DNA from: Brachionus plicatilis
Taxonomy: Eukaryota; Rotifera; Eurotatoria; Ploima; Brachionidae
Assembly: GCA_010279815.1 (NCBI GenBank)
Contig: QEOQ01000690.1
Span: 656,914-720,913 of the forward strand
DNA: 64,000 bases
Direction: 5' to 3'
Of this stretch, positions 44,950-56,858 are shown one piece after another. A program made the translations under genes and the position numbers. Under the pieces are notes generated by a model. It had not been told where the DNA came from and made no database searches. It was given only the letters and a program-made list of their open reading frames with translations. Within the stretch, counting starts at the first letter, position 1. Each line of letters begins with the position of its first letter.

Positions 44950-47590
44950 CTTTCAAACAAAATTCAAAGTAAAGTAAAGTATTGATTAAAAAAATTAAAA
45001 TATTTCACAATTTTACTGTAAAAACCGGTTTCTAATTGAACTTTTTCAAAAAAAGATTGTATTTAAGTGAATTTAAGTTGAAGAAGTTATTTAATAGCCT
45101 GTAAAAGATTTAAAATTTTTGGATTAAAAAAATTTTACTGATATAATAAAATAATAAAAAATCAAAATGAGAAAAAACTTAAATTATTTAAAAATATAAA
45201 AAAAAATTAAAATGAGGCCGAATTTAGATCATATTCGATAACTTAGTAATCAAATGGGCCTGAAAATTTTTTGGATTAAGAAATTTGTTTACATTTAATT
45301 AGAATTATTTTATTTTATGAACTTTAATTCAAGCGACTAAAAATTGATGTTCTCTTTAATTAAGTCAAAATTTTGTTATATGTTTTGCTCTCCCTGTCTC
45401 TCAAATATACACAAATTTTAGGTAAGATGGAGGAGAATTTACCGAAAACAAGAAATTTTTTTATTCAAAACACCTTAGTCAAAAAAATTCTATTTTAAAT
45501 AAATTTATTTTTAATAATTTAATTCAAATCAAAATTCTTTTAATTTTTTAATAAAATACACAATTTAATTTAAAATTTGAACAATTATGCAAAATTAATA
45601 TTGTATTGATAAAAGAGTCAAATATTCAAAGTTTAATTTTTGAATTGAAATCAAAAAGTGATGAGAAAGTGAAGTTGGGGGCAATTTTTGGAAGTAAAGC
45701 AATTTGGTTCAGATAAAACATTTAAAAACATTTTCAAAATGAATATTGGTATAAAATTTTTTTTTAACATTAATTAACAAATTTTGTTAAAATTTAAAAT
45801 ATTCTAAAATTTCGTTAAGTTATCATAATTTAATCGGAATTTAAACAATTTTCAATAAATTGTTCTGCTCCATTGAACTCGAAAAGAGGGATAAATAAAT
45901 ATTTTAATATTTTTTTTCTCTTAAAGTTTGATTACGTCTAATGAGGTGAAAAAGTCTCGAATTAGTAATTCGGCAAAAGCGATTTTAAAGATCCCAAGTA
46001 TTTCTTAAGGTCTAACCCATTTACAATTTTGAATTTAGCAAATGTTCAAGTATATATGAGACTATTTCATTCATGGAACAATAATTTGTATTATACAACT
46101 TAAATATCTTCTAGTCAATTTTTCAATTTTTCAATTAATCTTTTTTAAAACTAATTCAACTATTCAATTTTTCAATTTTTTAAAAACTTAAAATTTATTT
46201 GACTTTTCACTTATTCAAATTTTCAACTTTTAAATTATTCTTTTTTTATTAATTCAAATGAATATTTATTTAATCAAATAAATTTTACTAAACAAAAGAT
46301 ATATAATGAAACTTATGAATAAGATAAAATATAAAACAAATTATGATTTTGAGTATTTTTTGATTTTTGATACAATCAAAAAAACCCAGTATATTAACAA
46401 AAATATTTAAAACAAAATAAATTTTGAGTTATAGAAACCTAATTTCAAAAAAAAACATATTTTGAATATGCGAAAAAAAAAGTTGTCTCGAATATTTCAG
46501 AATGTTAGGATATAAGGATATGCCATGATATTAGGATATTTTGGGATATGCCTTTGGACCTCACATAATTAATCGCCGGAGTTAAAAGGGTGATTAAAAA
46601 AATTCGTGGAAGTTGGGTGACTATTTTTGAAGTTATCAACCAAATGGGTGCGAAATGTTCAATGAAAAAAAATATGGCACCCGGTTAGACTTGATAAATT
46701 TATTTTCATTTTACCAAATTGAAACAAAACAAAATTTAGTATTCAAAAAATACAAATTTAATCACTTTTTTTTTTTAAATAATTTTAAATATTTCCGAAA
46801 ATTAAGCAGTTAAATTTTCTGATTGAAACTGATATCACATGATTTCCACTCAAGGTCTGTTAGAGAATTTTTTTTTCAATAATAAATTTTATAAAATTTT
46901 ACAATTAAAGAATAATAGATGAAAATAAATGTTTTGATAAATCTCTTCTTTAAATTATTTTTTCATTAAATAAATTGAATTAATATGCAGAATATTCATA
47001 TTATTATTAAAAAAATAATAATTAGAAGTTTTTCGATTATTTTACCAAAATAAACTGGCACAACTAAGTCAAAATTTTCTCTCGTAAGGAATCGGTATAA
47101 ATCATAAAAGGGTGCCCCGTTTGTCAAAGAAATAAACCAAAGGTTGATACAAATTAAGGTTTTTGGTCTAAAATCTCTCCATTAATAAACAAACTCAACG
47201 GGTATTTAAGAGAAATATTTTCAGCAGTTTAGAACACTGGAAATTTTTGACACCACTTATCAAAAAAAATATAATTTTGAAATGACCGACTTTTTTTTTG
47301 CCAAAAGAAGCTAAAAATACCCTTTTTATTTTCATTCCAACGATCAATGCTGGGATCAATTTTGTTTATGAATTTACAATTTTATGATTTTTTTGCTGAA
47401 TTTTAGTTTCATAGAATTTTATTGTAGAATATTTTAGTAGGACAATTCAATACTTCATGGTCACATATTAATCAAATCATTAAACTTTCTAAAATAAAAT
47501 TATTTTAAAAATTTAGATTAAAAATCTCAATTTAAGTAATTAAATTTTTTTGTTAAATAGTTTTTATTTTTAAAATTAAAAAAAATCAAA
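44950..47590. other. Gene-free AT-rich stretch
   Basis: No frame, RNA gene or bounded repeat was supported across 2.6 kb. Slightly less AT-rich islands at 45340-45440, 46490-46640 and 47060-47240 gave no coherent translation. Confidence 0.4.
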
Positions 47591-47593
47591 TAT

Positions 47594-48296
47594 TTATTTT
47601 CCACTGATCAAGCCCAAATTAACCAATTGTGCGATCAAGTCCATGTTCGATGAAATAGCCTCCAAAGCTAAAAGTTTAATGATTTAGACTTAATAGAAAA
47701 AAAATGGTTAAATAAATTACTGAAACAGTTGCCAGCAACCAATAAATAATCTTTGCAGCATTTTACATGATGATCTTTAAAAGTGTCAAAAGTGAAATTT
47801 TTTTTCAAATGACTATGGACAAAATACCTGCACAAGCTTGCTCATCTGGCACTTCATAAGTTTCTATTCGATAAACAGCGACTTGTCTTAAAAAATAAAA
47901 AAAAATATTTAATTTTTAAGATAAAATAAAATGGTCGAAATACTTGTATCTGGTTGAATAAACCGAGCACATTGACCAGCCTTGGAAGCCGCATGAAGTG
48001 TATCCGGTTTTGATTTTGGTGGCAACTGTGTGGATATCAGAAACAACTTTGGTTCTCTGAACAAGCTGCACTGGCTGGTCATTTGTGCAACACCAATGAC
48101 TATTTTCTCCAGCTTTGTTTTGAAGACTAATTGGAAGCTTTTGGAAGTCTAAATCGGCCAGTACTTTGAGTTGCTCTTCGGTGAACTTGTACCAAAAAAT
48201 TAAATATTAATTAAAAAAAATGACTAAGTCTCTTACTCCGAGTGGATTTTCGCACACAGCGATAGAGATCAAACAGAATAGAGCTATAAATTTCAT
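47594..48296 (-). CDS. Small secreted cysteine-containing protein
   Basis: Four short exons assembled from GT-AG sites with consistent phase: 48296-48237, 48185-47944, 47886-47828, 47667-47594; 435 nt, 144 aa. Exon 1 is a signal peptide (MKFIALFCLISIAVCENPLG). The mature part has NSHWCCTNDQPVQLV, TGYTSCGFQGWSMCSVYSTR and PDEQACA; five cysteines. The spacing W-C-C ... C-G-x-x-GW-x-x-C-x-x-Y recalls EMI-type modules, but the match is weak and the domain is short. The last exon is a helix-like tail, LEAISSNMDLIAQLVNLGLI. Likely extracellular; function unknown. Introns are 51, 57 and 160 nt. Confidence 0.65.
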
Positions 48297-48299
48297 TTT

Positions 48300-49790
48300 A
48301 AAATTCAACAATTTTAAAATATTTCAAATGAGTTTCTTTTTTAAATATCTTTGAGCTTAATAATTTTCCAAATGACATTCTCACAAAACTGTATGAGAAT
48401 TTTATTATAACTTTCGATATGTAGATTTTTGATTAATTTTTCTAGCTTTTCTAGCCACAATTTATTCAATTTTTCAGAGAGAATGTCTTTTCAATTTTAG
48501 AAAATAAAATTTCCAAGACCAAGTTAAAAACTTTTGATAATGACCTAAAGAAATTTTTAATTTTTTTTAATGAAATGAAGACCTTGTTTCTTTCTTTGAT
48601 TTAATTTTTTTTATGAGTGGGTAGTCTATCTTTCAAAATTATGCAAACAATTTTAAAAGTACGCCAAAACTAAAAATTTTAATTTTAATCAAAAAAATTT
48701 TATTTTACTTAATTGTTTTAAAATTCAATTAAATCCTGTTTTTGATTTGCTATTTTAATGAATGTTTTATTTGATAATTTAAAAGTAATTTTGAGGACAA
48801 AATTTAAATTAATCGAAAAAGTTATTTAAATTGTTTTAAAAGATATGATTAGAAATTAAATTATAGTTTTGAAATGCTCATCTTAATCAATTTTTCTAGC
48901 TAATTTTCATTCACTTTATCTTTGCATCACTTCAACACTAAATAATTTAAATTTTCATGTTATTTTAAGTTTTTAAGTTTTTAACAATGCATTTCAAAGA
49001 TCGCTTGTCTTTTCTATTACCATTTTGTCAATGTACTTACACTCAGTGCCAAAGCTTTATGAAAAACTAGCTGATGATAAAGATGTGAGTGGTGTTTCTA
49101 AAATCATTTGTACGAAGCTTGGCTTCCAAGTACCACAAATAAATGAATAAAAGAATTACAAAATTCGGAACTAGCTTTGGAAAAAGTTTTATTCAAAATA
49201 TAAAATTTTAAACAAAAAATATAAATGAGGATTATAGATAGCAATCAACAATAGTTGGCAATAGTTAGTGATGAAATCGAATTAGTATTTGAACAAAAAT
49301 TGAATAGATGCAGAATTCGAAATGACTATTGAAAAAGTACCATTTCCGAATAACATCTTGAATTTAAGATTTATTTAAATTTATATTTGGTTTATTTTTA
49401 TTTTATTAATCAAATTCGAAAAGAACTTATTTTTAAATTCTTACTCAATTCTAATTCGAACTGAACTTAAATTTTACAAGAAACTTGAATTTTAGATAAA
49501 ATTAACTATTGATTTAAAAATTTTGAAATTTTATAAAGTATTTGAAATATCAGATATTTGAATATTTAGTTTTTTGAAGTCTAGCGGTGTCGGTTTAACC
49601 TAAAAAACTATTTTCTCGTGCCGGGTTAGGTGGATGGAACCAAAATAGAAGAAAAATTTGTGTTGATTAGTGTGAATTATTTAGATTTTTTTTTTAAATA
49701 TTTTTTTATAAATTTTGTTTCCAAACATTAAATCTCTTATTTATTTTATTCAGTTTTTGATACAAATATTTTATTTTTCAAATTTTAAGG
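48300..49790. other. Spacer with one short coding-like frame
   Basis: AT-rich region on the 5' side of the secreted-protein gene. Only 49031-49150 looks coding (separate entry). Confidence 0.4.
49031..49150 (+). other. Short coding-like frame, 39 aa
   Basis: MYLHSVPKLYEKLADDKDVS then GVSKIICTKLGFQVPQINE, ending TAA. It is open upstream for a further 19 codons (SLVFSITILS just before). Composition is distinctly less AT-rich than the flanks. VSKIICTKLGF resembles a saposin-like half-motif, but only one Cys is present. It may be the last exon of a gene whose other exons are not visible, or a relic. Confidence 0.25.
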
Positions 49791-49794
49791 CAAA

Positions 49795-50075
49795 ATGTTA
49801 TTTATTTATTTTTACATTTTACATTTTTGAGAGAAGAAAAAATCAAAAAATCTAAAAAAATTATCATTCAAGAAAAGTAATAATAAATTCGCAATTACTT
49901 AAAAAGGAGTTTTAGAAAAATAAAAGATAATTTTTTGAAAATCCCTTTTAATTAATTGCGAATTTATTATTACTTTTCTTGAATGAAAATTTTTTTAGAT
50001 TTTTTAACTTTGAGATTTTTTTTTCTTCTCTCAAAAATGTAAAAATATAAAAATGTACAATAAATAACATTTTGC
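49795..50075. repeat. Foldback repeat with partial copy at 51185-51450
   Basis: Arms TTCAAGAAAAGTAATAATAA (49867) and TTATTATTACTTTTCTTGAA (49963) fold back with ATTCGCAATTA/TAATTGCGAAT inside and AGAGAAGAAAAAA/TTTTTTCTTCTCT outside. 51185-51450 carries the right arm and part of the left arm again. Confidence 0.75.
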
Positions 50076-50079
50076 CAAT

Positions 50080-52200
50080 TTTAATTCGAATATTTTAGAT
50101 ATTCAATTTTTTATTTAAAATAAATTAATTTTCAAGTATATTTTTAAAAAAAATTTACATCAAAAAATTTAATTTAAATCTAATTTTCTTTCTAAAAGCT
50201 ACTAATTCAAATTTCAGTTCGAATATAAATATTCGATTTCATCACTAACAATAGCACATAATTTTTGATTACTTTTGTCCAGTCAATAAAATTAATAATT
50301 CTTTAAGGAATTAAAGATTCTATGAAAAAATTTAAGTAAGATATTTAAGAAGTTTTCTTTAGACAATCATTAAATTTTCGTTTAAGTCCAAAAAGAAAAA
50401 AAATCTCAGAAAGTCATTACTTTTTCATTATAATTAACCCTTTTATTTATAAACAAGATAATCAAGTATTTATATTCGAGTATATTAGATAGTAAAATGA
50501 ACACCCAGTTATCTAAAAATATTTAAAATTTTATTAGGGATCTTTAAAATTTGAAAAGTTATAATAATTCACTTTCTCAAACTTTGAAGTCCGGAAAAGA
50601 TTAGATTGCTACACAATTGTGTTAAATTACGTTTATTAACGCAAAATTACGTAAATTCTAAAAGGACCAAAAAAGCTCTTGGTTTTCGTATTTTTTGATA
50701 AATTGTTTTTATTTCATAATTTCAATTTTTCAACTTTTCTTATCCAAAAAAAAATTACGTTATTTTTCGTAAATTTATGCAAAATTTAAAATTTTTGTAT
50801 GTAAATCTTAGTAAGATCTTGTCAAAAAAGGCAAAATAGCACCAAAAAATGAAATTTTTTAATTAATCTTTACTTACTATAATTTATCATAAATATAAAT
50901 TTTGTTTTTTGAAACAAAGTTTCTCAATGATTTAGCTTTTATAAAAGCTAAAAAAAATTTATTAAATAACTGTATTAAAATTGCTTGATTCGAATATATG
51001 AATAGTTGTTTATTACACAGTCCCAAATTTTTAATAAGTCAAAAACTTTGATTTTGAAATTCAAAATGTAGCTTTGTTTTGCTGTAATATTAGGAGTTTA
51101 AAGAGTTTTTTTTGAGCCATAATTTTGATAACTCAATGTGGATTTTAAAATTGTCTTTAAAGTTTTTAAATAACGATGTTGGATGAATCAATTAAAAAGG
51201 CAAAATGTAATTTATTGTACATTTTTATATTTTTACATTTTTACATTTTTAATTCGCAATTACTTAAAATGGAGTTTTAGAAAAATTTAAATGTAAAAAC
51301 CAAGGATAATTTTTTGAAAATCCCTTTTAATTAATTGCGAATTTATTATTACTTTTCTTGATTAAAAATTTTTTAGATTTTTTGATTTTGAGATTTTTTT
51401 TTCTTCTCTCAAAAATGCAAAAATATAAAAATTTACAATAAATTACATTTTTCCTTTAAAATCAATTAAAACAAAAAAGATTTTTTTTAAATTAAATTTT
51501 TAAACATTTAATACTTAATTTAAAAAGAAGAAGAAATATAATTTTTTAATTCTTATTGAGATTTTAATTAATTAAAAAGTTGTGATCATGATCATTTATT
51601 ATCCAAATTTAAGAAACTAAAAATTATTTCATTTTGAAAATTGCGGGCAACAAAAAAAATATTCCAGATTGAAAAATTTTACCAAAATATCATGATGAGA
51701 AGAGAAATATTATCTTACTATTTAAAGATTAAAATTTAAAAAAAGTGAAGTACAAAAAATCTTAGAGATAAATGAGTCTTTTCAGGTACACAATATTTTC
51801 TGAATTCTTCATTTATATGATGAGAAAATTTCTTCTTCAAATCAAAGTTATTTTCATTCATGGTCTTTTAAAACATTTATTAGAAAAATATGTTTTTAAG
51901 TCAAATTGATAGAAATTTTCATTAGAATTTTCAGAAAATTACTCTTTTCAAAAAAAAAAGAAAAAAAGAATGATTTCAAAAATTTAAAAAACAAAATTAA
52001 ATAAACCTCTCTTTATTTAAGGTGCCAAAAATATCTTCACTTGATTCGTTTGTGAAACACTTAAAATAAAAATCTACAATTTTTAGGGAATTAAAGACCG
52101 GTCGCTCTAGTTTACTAATTGCGTTTGCCTAAATAATTACTTTAACAAAGTAAAATGAGAAAATTTTTCTCAATAAAATAAATTTCTTATGGACTCCTTT
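50080..52200. other. Gene-free stretch with TTACGTAA words and foldback copy
   Basis: 50600-50830 repeats the AATTACGTAA-type word seen at 20.5 kb. 51185-51450 is the second foldback copy. Otherwise AT-rich without features; 51500-52200 is the 3' flank of KCMF1. Confidence 0.4.
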
Positions 52201-55200
52201 TTAGACCTGGACTTGGTGCTGCTTGACATCGTCTGCAAATTTTTCATTTTCCACCTCTAGCTCCACATGGTTTAATTGCTGCCGAACCAGTGACAGAATA
52301 ATGTCGTTTATCAAATTTGCCTGTTTGCCATTCATCACTATTGTATTAGAGCTGGGCTGTTGTTGTCCTTGATTTTCTTGTTTATCACCTGAACAGAAAT
52401 CATATCTAAACAAAAAAATTCAATTTTTTCACCAGCTCTCAGACTTGGACCAGAATTGTTCAAAAGGCACAAGTCTCAAGTCAAGTCAAAGTCCAGACTT
52501 AAATTTTTTTTTAAATTAAAGTCCGGAATTTTTACTGGACTTTAATTTTAGTGACTTTGACTTAATAGTTAAATTATTTTTAAGTATTAAGAATTTAATC
52601 TAAACAAAATTTAAGCCTTTTATTTTTACTTAGAAAAAAAATTTGAGTCCGGACTTGACTTTAATTTTAGTGACTTAAACTTAAAAATTAAGTTGTTTTT
52701 AAGTATTCAGGGTTTAAGGCCTAATTAAAGTCAAAGTAACTAAAATTAATGCAAAAGTAAGCACTTTAATTTTAAAAAATATTTAAGTCTTTTATTTGGG
52801 GTCTAGTATTTTGACAACCAAAAATCTGCTCATTACAACCAAACAACAGATTTTCACACACAACGTCTAAAAATTTTTTTTTTGGTTGTGAAATTTTTTT
52901 TTTGAGAATTTTTACAAAAAATGTTTCACATGAAAAAAAAAAGTAAAAAAAAATTAAAAAAAAAGTACATGAATTTTATTTCTTACAATTGTTTTATAAA
53001 TATTATGTTAAATTTCAAATTTCAAAAAAATGCCAAAAATTCTAAATTTTGAACTTGAAGCAATTTTTGGAAATTTTGATTGCCAAAGAAGGTAAACGTA
53101 AAATAGGAAGACCTCCTTCAAAAAAATTAGTTGAAATTGTTAATGATACAACACCAGATACAAAGACATCTTGAAGTTTAGGATCAAAAAAATCAGATCA
53201 TAAAGTAATTTTTTTATAACTTTTAAATGGTATTTGATTAAATCTCTCTGCAAAATGCTTAATAATGCAAAAAACATGCTGAATATTAGAAAAGGCTCTG
53301 CAAAAACTCTGCAATTTTGCAGGAAAATGCATGTCATTAAAAAGTATTTAATTCAACTGCGCAATTTAATTGCAGAGATTGTTGAATTGCATACAAAAGA
53401 AAATAAACGTAAAAGAGGAAGACCGCCAAAATTAGACAAAATTAGATAATAAAATTCGACTCTTAATTCATTTTTTTTTCGAAATTTTTTTGTGTGTATT
53501 TTAAAATAAAATTGATTTTATAAAAATTTTAGTAGTTTTGATCTAGAATTTTTTTGTTGTGTGTGAAAACCAAATTTTTGGTTGTCAAAAGACTTTTTCC
53601 TTTTATGTGTACTTAAAAAAAAATCCAAATCCTGATTTTTTGACATTAAATAGGCCTTAAACCCTGAATACTTAAAAACAACTTAATTTTTAAGTTCAAG
53701 TCACTAGAATTAAAGTCAAGTCGGGACTTAAATTTTTTTTTAAAACAAATAAAAGACTTAAATTTTTTTTAAATTAAAGTGCTGACTTTGGCATTAATTT
53801 TAGTGACTTTGAATTAGTGTTGGGCGGCGGCCAAGCCTGGCCGGTCCGAACGCGGCCAAAATAAGGCGGCCACTTTGGCGGCCAGGTCGGCAGCCAAAAA
53901 TTTGGACCGCGTTGTTGGCCGGCCAAAACATAGACTGACGGCCAAATGTACGGCCAAACTTAAAACGGACGGCCACTTTGGCGGCCAGGACGGCAGCCAA
54001 AAATTTGAACCGCTGAGTTGGCCGGCCAAAACATAAACGGACGGCAAAATGTACGGTCAATCTTTAAACTGACGGCCACTTTGGCGGTCATTTAAAATCA
54101 GCGGTAAAAAATTTGTGGGAAAAAGTTTTTGATGTTCTTTTAAGTTTTTAATTTAAAGAAACGAAAAAATTTCAAATATTACATTCAAATCTCTTAACCT
54201 TAATCTAGAAAAAAAAATTCAAAAATTTAGCTTTTTCAAGAAAAAATATTTTTTTTTTAAATATTTGGCATTTTCTATTAAAAAAAATTTTTGCCAATTT
54301 TCTTCCTCTTAAGGAAATTTTTTTCGCTGATATGGTTTGATCGCAAATTTTGTCATCCGTCTATGTTTTGGCCGGCCAACTCAGCGGTCCAAATTTTTGG
54401 CCGCCGGCCTGGCCGCCAAAGTAGCCGTCCGTTTTAAGTTTGGCCGTACATTTAGCCGTCCGTCTATGTTTTGGCCGGCCGACTCAGCGGTCCAAATTTT
54501 TGGCCGCCGGCCTGGCCGCCAAAGTGGCCGTCCGTCTGGGCGGTCTTGTTCGCGGTTTAAAAAATTTTTGGCCGCATTAATGGCCGTTTGTACAGTTCCC
54601 AACACTACTTTGAATTCAAAATTAAGTTATTTTCAAGTATTGAGGGTTTAAGGCCTAGTTAAGGGTCTTTTATTTGGGACTTTTAAACAACTCTGACATG
54701 TACATTACTTGGATAAGAGAAATCTAGGATCTCTGGCATTGACGGGTAATGGCTGCTGCAGCAAACAACTTGGCAACTCAAGTAGCTGATTGACAAGCTG
54801 GGTATTTTGTTGACTTTGGCTCCCACTTTGTGGTTGTGTTGTGCCGCTCGCCAGTTTGCCAGAAAGGGCAATTTTGCTAGCATTGGAGCCGGAAAAAATG
54901 TGGTGATGGCGAGCGCCTGTCTGGTGAAGACTTTCGCGCTCCCGAGTCAATTGTCCCAGAGTAAGAGTGCCCGGATGAGCGTTGTTGGCCCTTCTGACCC
55001 CTGTCAGCTGAGAAAGCAGCTCGACTATGGGATCGGAGGCGCCTGTCGAGCCAGAGCTCACAAACGAGTCTATGCCGCTGCCGGCAGTGCGCATAAACGA
55101 AGACAATGCGCTGCTAGTGCCTGATGAAGAGTTGTTAAACTGAAATCTAAAGGTGTTGTTGCGTCCTATGCTGATGCCGCGGCTGGAGGACGAGGCATTT

Positions 55201-55781
55201 TGGGCATAGTTCAATCTTCTGGAGAATCTGAGCGCCGCTGCTGCTGCCACAGATCCCGAAGCCAGGTTATCTGAGCCAATGTCTATCAGGCTTCTTGTGC
55301 TGGCGTGCTCCAGGTTTAAATGATGCAGAAAGTCCTCGGTCAAATGGTTGGGATCGCCGGCACATCGGCTTGGCAGCGCAGCGCATATGGGACACACGAT
55401 CTCTGTGGGCAGGGACTCGTTCTGTGGGTTGTTTAGATGAGTGCTGCTCAGGTGGTCGCACAGGCTCGACTCGCTGAAGCCGTTTTTGGCACAGTAGGGA
55501 CAGGTGAATGAAATGTGCTCGCCATAGTCAGTGACAGTGGTGGACGGGCCGTAGAACAGCTCCAGGTCGTTTTTGGTCAAAATGCACTGCATTGGATGTG
55601 TGTTTACATGGTTGTGGGTGGGATTTATCGGTTTGGACAAGGCCAGTGCAGAGATCATGGATTGTTCGTGGCATGTTTCGCACTGGTCAAAGTCATAGCA
55701 AATTAGGCATTTGAAGCGCTTGCCACCAAAGTTGCTCTTCGAACAAATGTCACAGCTTACGCCTTCATGGATATTGGACAT
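52201..55781 (-). CDS. KCMF1: KCMF1 E3 ubiquitin ligase-like ZZ-finger protein
   Basis: Two exons: 55781-54709 and 52405-52201, about 425 aa. The donor GTAATG (54708) and acceptor TTTAG (52406) keep phase. Residues 5-50 are a ZZ zinc finger (GVSCDICSKSNFGGKRFKCL, ICYDFDQCETC); 85-170 hold Di19-type C2H2 fingers (FTCPYCAKNGF..., IVCPICAALPS, HLNLEHAS). A Ser/Asn-rich middle follows. The exon-1 end NARDPRFLLSK matches KCMF1's ARDxRFLL, and exon 2 has IILSLVRQQ, like the family's ELLLSTLVR. KCMF1 acts as an E3 ligase with UBR4 in protein turnover. The coding region is strikingly GC-richer than the window. The 2.3-kb intron is almost wholly nested transposons, starting 13 nt after the donor. Confidence 0.9.
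52807..53600. mobile_element. ACAACCAAAAAT-ended element with AT-hook frames
   Basis: Inverted ends: TTTTGACAACCAAAAAT at 52817 and ATTTTTGGTTGTCAAAA at 53572, followed inward by TTTTCACACACAAC / GTTGTGTGTGAAAA. Two plus-strand frames inside end in AT-hook-like motifs (separate entry). Confidence 0.7.
53070..53449 (+). pseudogene. Two AT-hook-like frames
   Basis: 53070-53174 reads EILIAKEGKRKIGRPPSKKL to a TGA. 53234-53449 starts MIKSLCKMLNNAKNMLNIRK, contains IAEIVELHTKENKRKRGRPP and ends KLDKIR-stop. Both carry KRKxGRPP, an AT-hook core, preceded by a similar EI(L/V)..KE segment, so one may be a duplicate of the other. No transposase core remains. Confidence 0.4.
53815..54607. mobile_element. 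GC-rich hAT foldback element
   Basis: Ends TAGTGTTGGG and CCCAACACTA with perfect 8-bp duplication CTTTGAAT (53807-53814, 54608-54615). Arms of about 270 bp consist of tandem roughly 120-bp GGCCGGCC-rich units (TTGGCCGGCCAAAACATA, GCGGCCAGG) inverted left to right, around an AT-rich centre. Open frames through the arms are by-products of the GC-rich repeats. Confidence 0.9.
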
Positions 55782-56220
55782 TGCTTGGAAATTTTATCTA
55801 AAAAAGACTTTTTTTTTTTTTTATTTATGCAAACCGGTTTAAAACAAAAATAAATTTTCTTTTTATATCTCTACTTTATTGAGTCAAAACATAATGTAGA
55901 CTTTTTGGTGCTAAATAAATTTTTAAATTGCATTTTTAATAAACCAAATGTTTTGGGTTTTTGAAAAAAAATGCGATTTTAATTTTAAATTGGATATTTT
56001 TTTCACAACTTTATTTCACAACTATGTATAGACAAAACTTTTCAGTTTTTTAATGGTTGTATTGGAGCAAAAATCTTCGCCATGTTATAAGATTTGTATA
56101 CGAGGTTGGAAGGAGTTTCTGTGTTTTTCAGTCGAAATTTATTTTATTTAGTGCGAATTTAATTTGATTAATTTTTTTGAAAAATTTTTATTAAAAAGTG
56201 CACAATATTAGGGGTAATCA
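55782..56220. promoter_or_regulatory. KCMF1 upstream region
   Basis: AT-rich region 5' of the KCMF1 start. No defined promoter element can be named; it presumably holds the 5' UTR and promoter. Confidence 0.3.
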
Positions 56221-56855
56221 AAATATTTAAAACATTATTTATTTTATTTATTTGTTAACTGTACCGAGCTTAAGCTCCTTTAGAATAAAAATAAAAATTA
56301 AGTTAAGAAAAATTAAAAATTTATAAGTTAAGTAAAATAAAATCAAAAAATAAAAATAAAGATAAAAAATGAATAGAGTTTGTAAGAGTTAAAATACTTG
56401 GAATTAAAAATAAATATATTGAAACATGATGAGGTTTATGACAAGTGTTTACAAAATTAAAACTTTAGGAAAGCAAGACAAAAGACAACAAAAAAAAGGA
56501 TTAAAAGTAAAATCAAACAAGACAAAATTAATGAAATAGAATTTTTTTTTATCTTCTTTAAAATGTTAATTTTTAATTTTTACATTTATTTTTTGCAAAA
56601 CATTTTTTTTTTACAATTATTTATTTATTTATTATTTTATTTATTTGTTTTCTGTACCGAGCTAGAGCTCCTTCAGAATAAGTTAAAAAAAATAATAAAA
56701 AAAAATAAAATAAAAATAAAATAAAATAAAAATAAAATTAAAGTTAATAAAATGAGATAAAAAAAAAGAATCGAAATAAAGTAAATAAGCTAAAAAAATG
56801 AAAGTTGAAAAGACATAAATAGGAATAGATTGTTACATGTTGCATATGTTTAAAT
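56220..56855. repeat. LINE 3' tail copies
   Basis: CTGTACCGAGCT(T/A)(A/G)AGCTCCTT occurs at 56260 and 56655, each followed by an A-rich AAATAAAATAAAA stretch: two tandem copies of the LINE 3' tail. The same tail is at 19410, and a relative near 11600. Confidence 0.7.
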
Positions 56856-56858
56856 AGT

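Larger units (their letters stand above)
52451..54695. mobile_element. hAT MITE in KCMF1 intron, enlarged by nested insertions
   Basis: Outer ends CAGAATTGTTCAAAAGGC and TTTTAAACAACTCTG, flanked by ACTTGGAC / ACATGTAC (6 of 8 match). Interior is rich in AAGTCCGGACTT words and folds back on itself. Two more elements lie inside (52807-53600 and 53815-54607), expanding it to 2.2 kb. Confidence 0.75.

Noticed and set aside
53800..54651. Several open frames of 70-100 codons in the GC-rich block
   Set aside because: They are mirror-image by-products of the tandem inverted GGCCGGCC units in a hAT foldback element; low-complexity and present on both strands.
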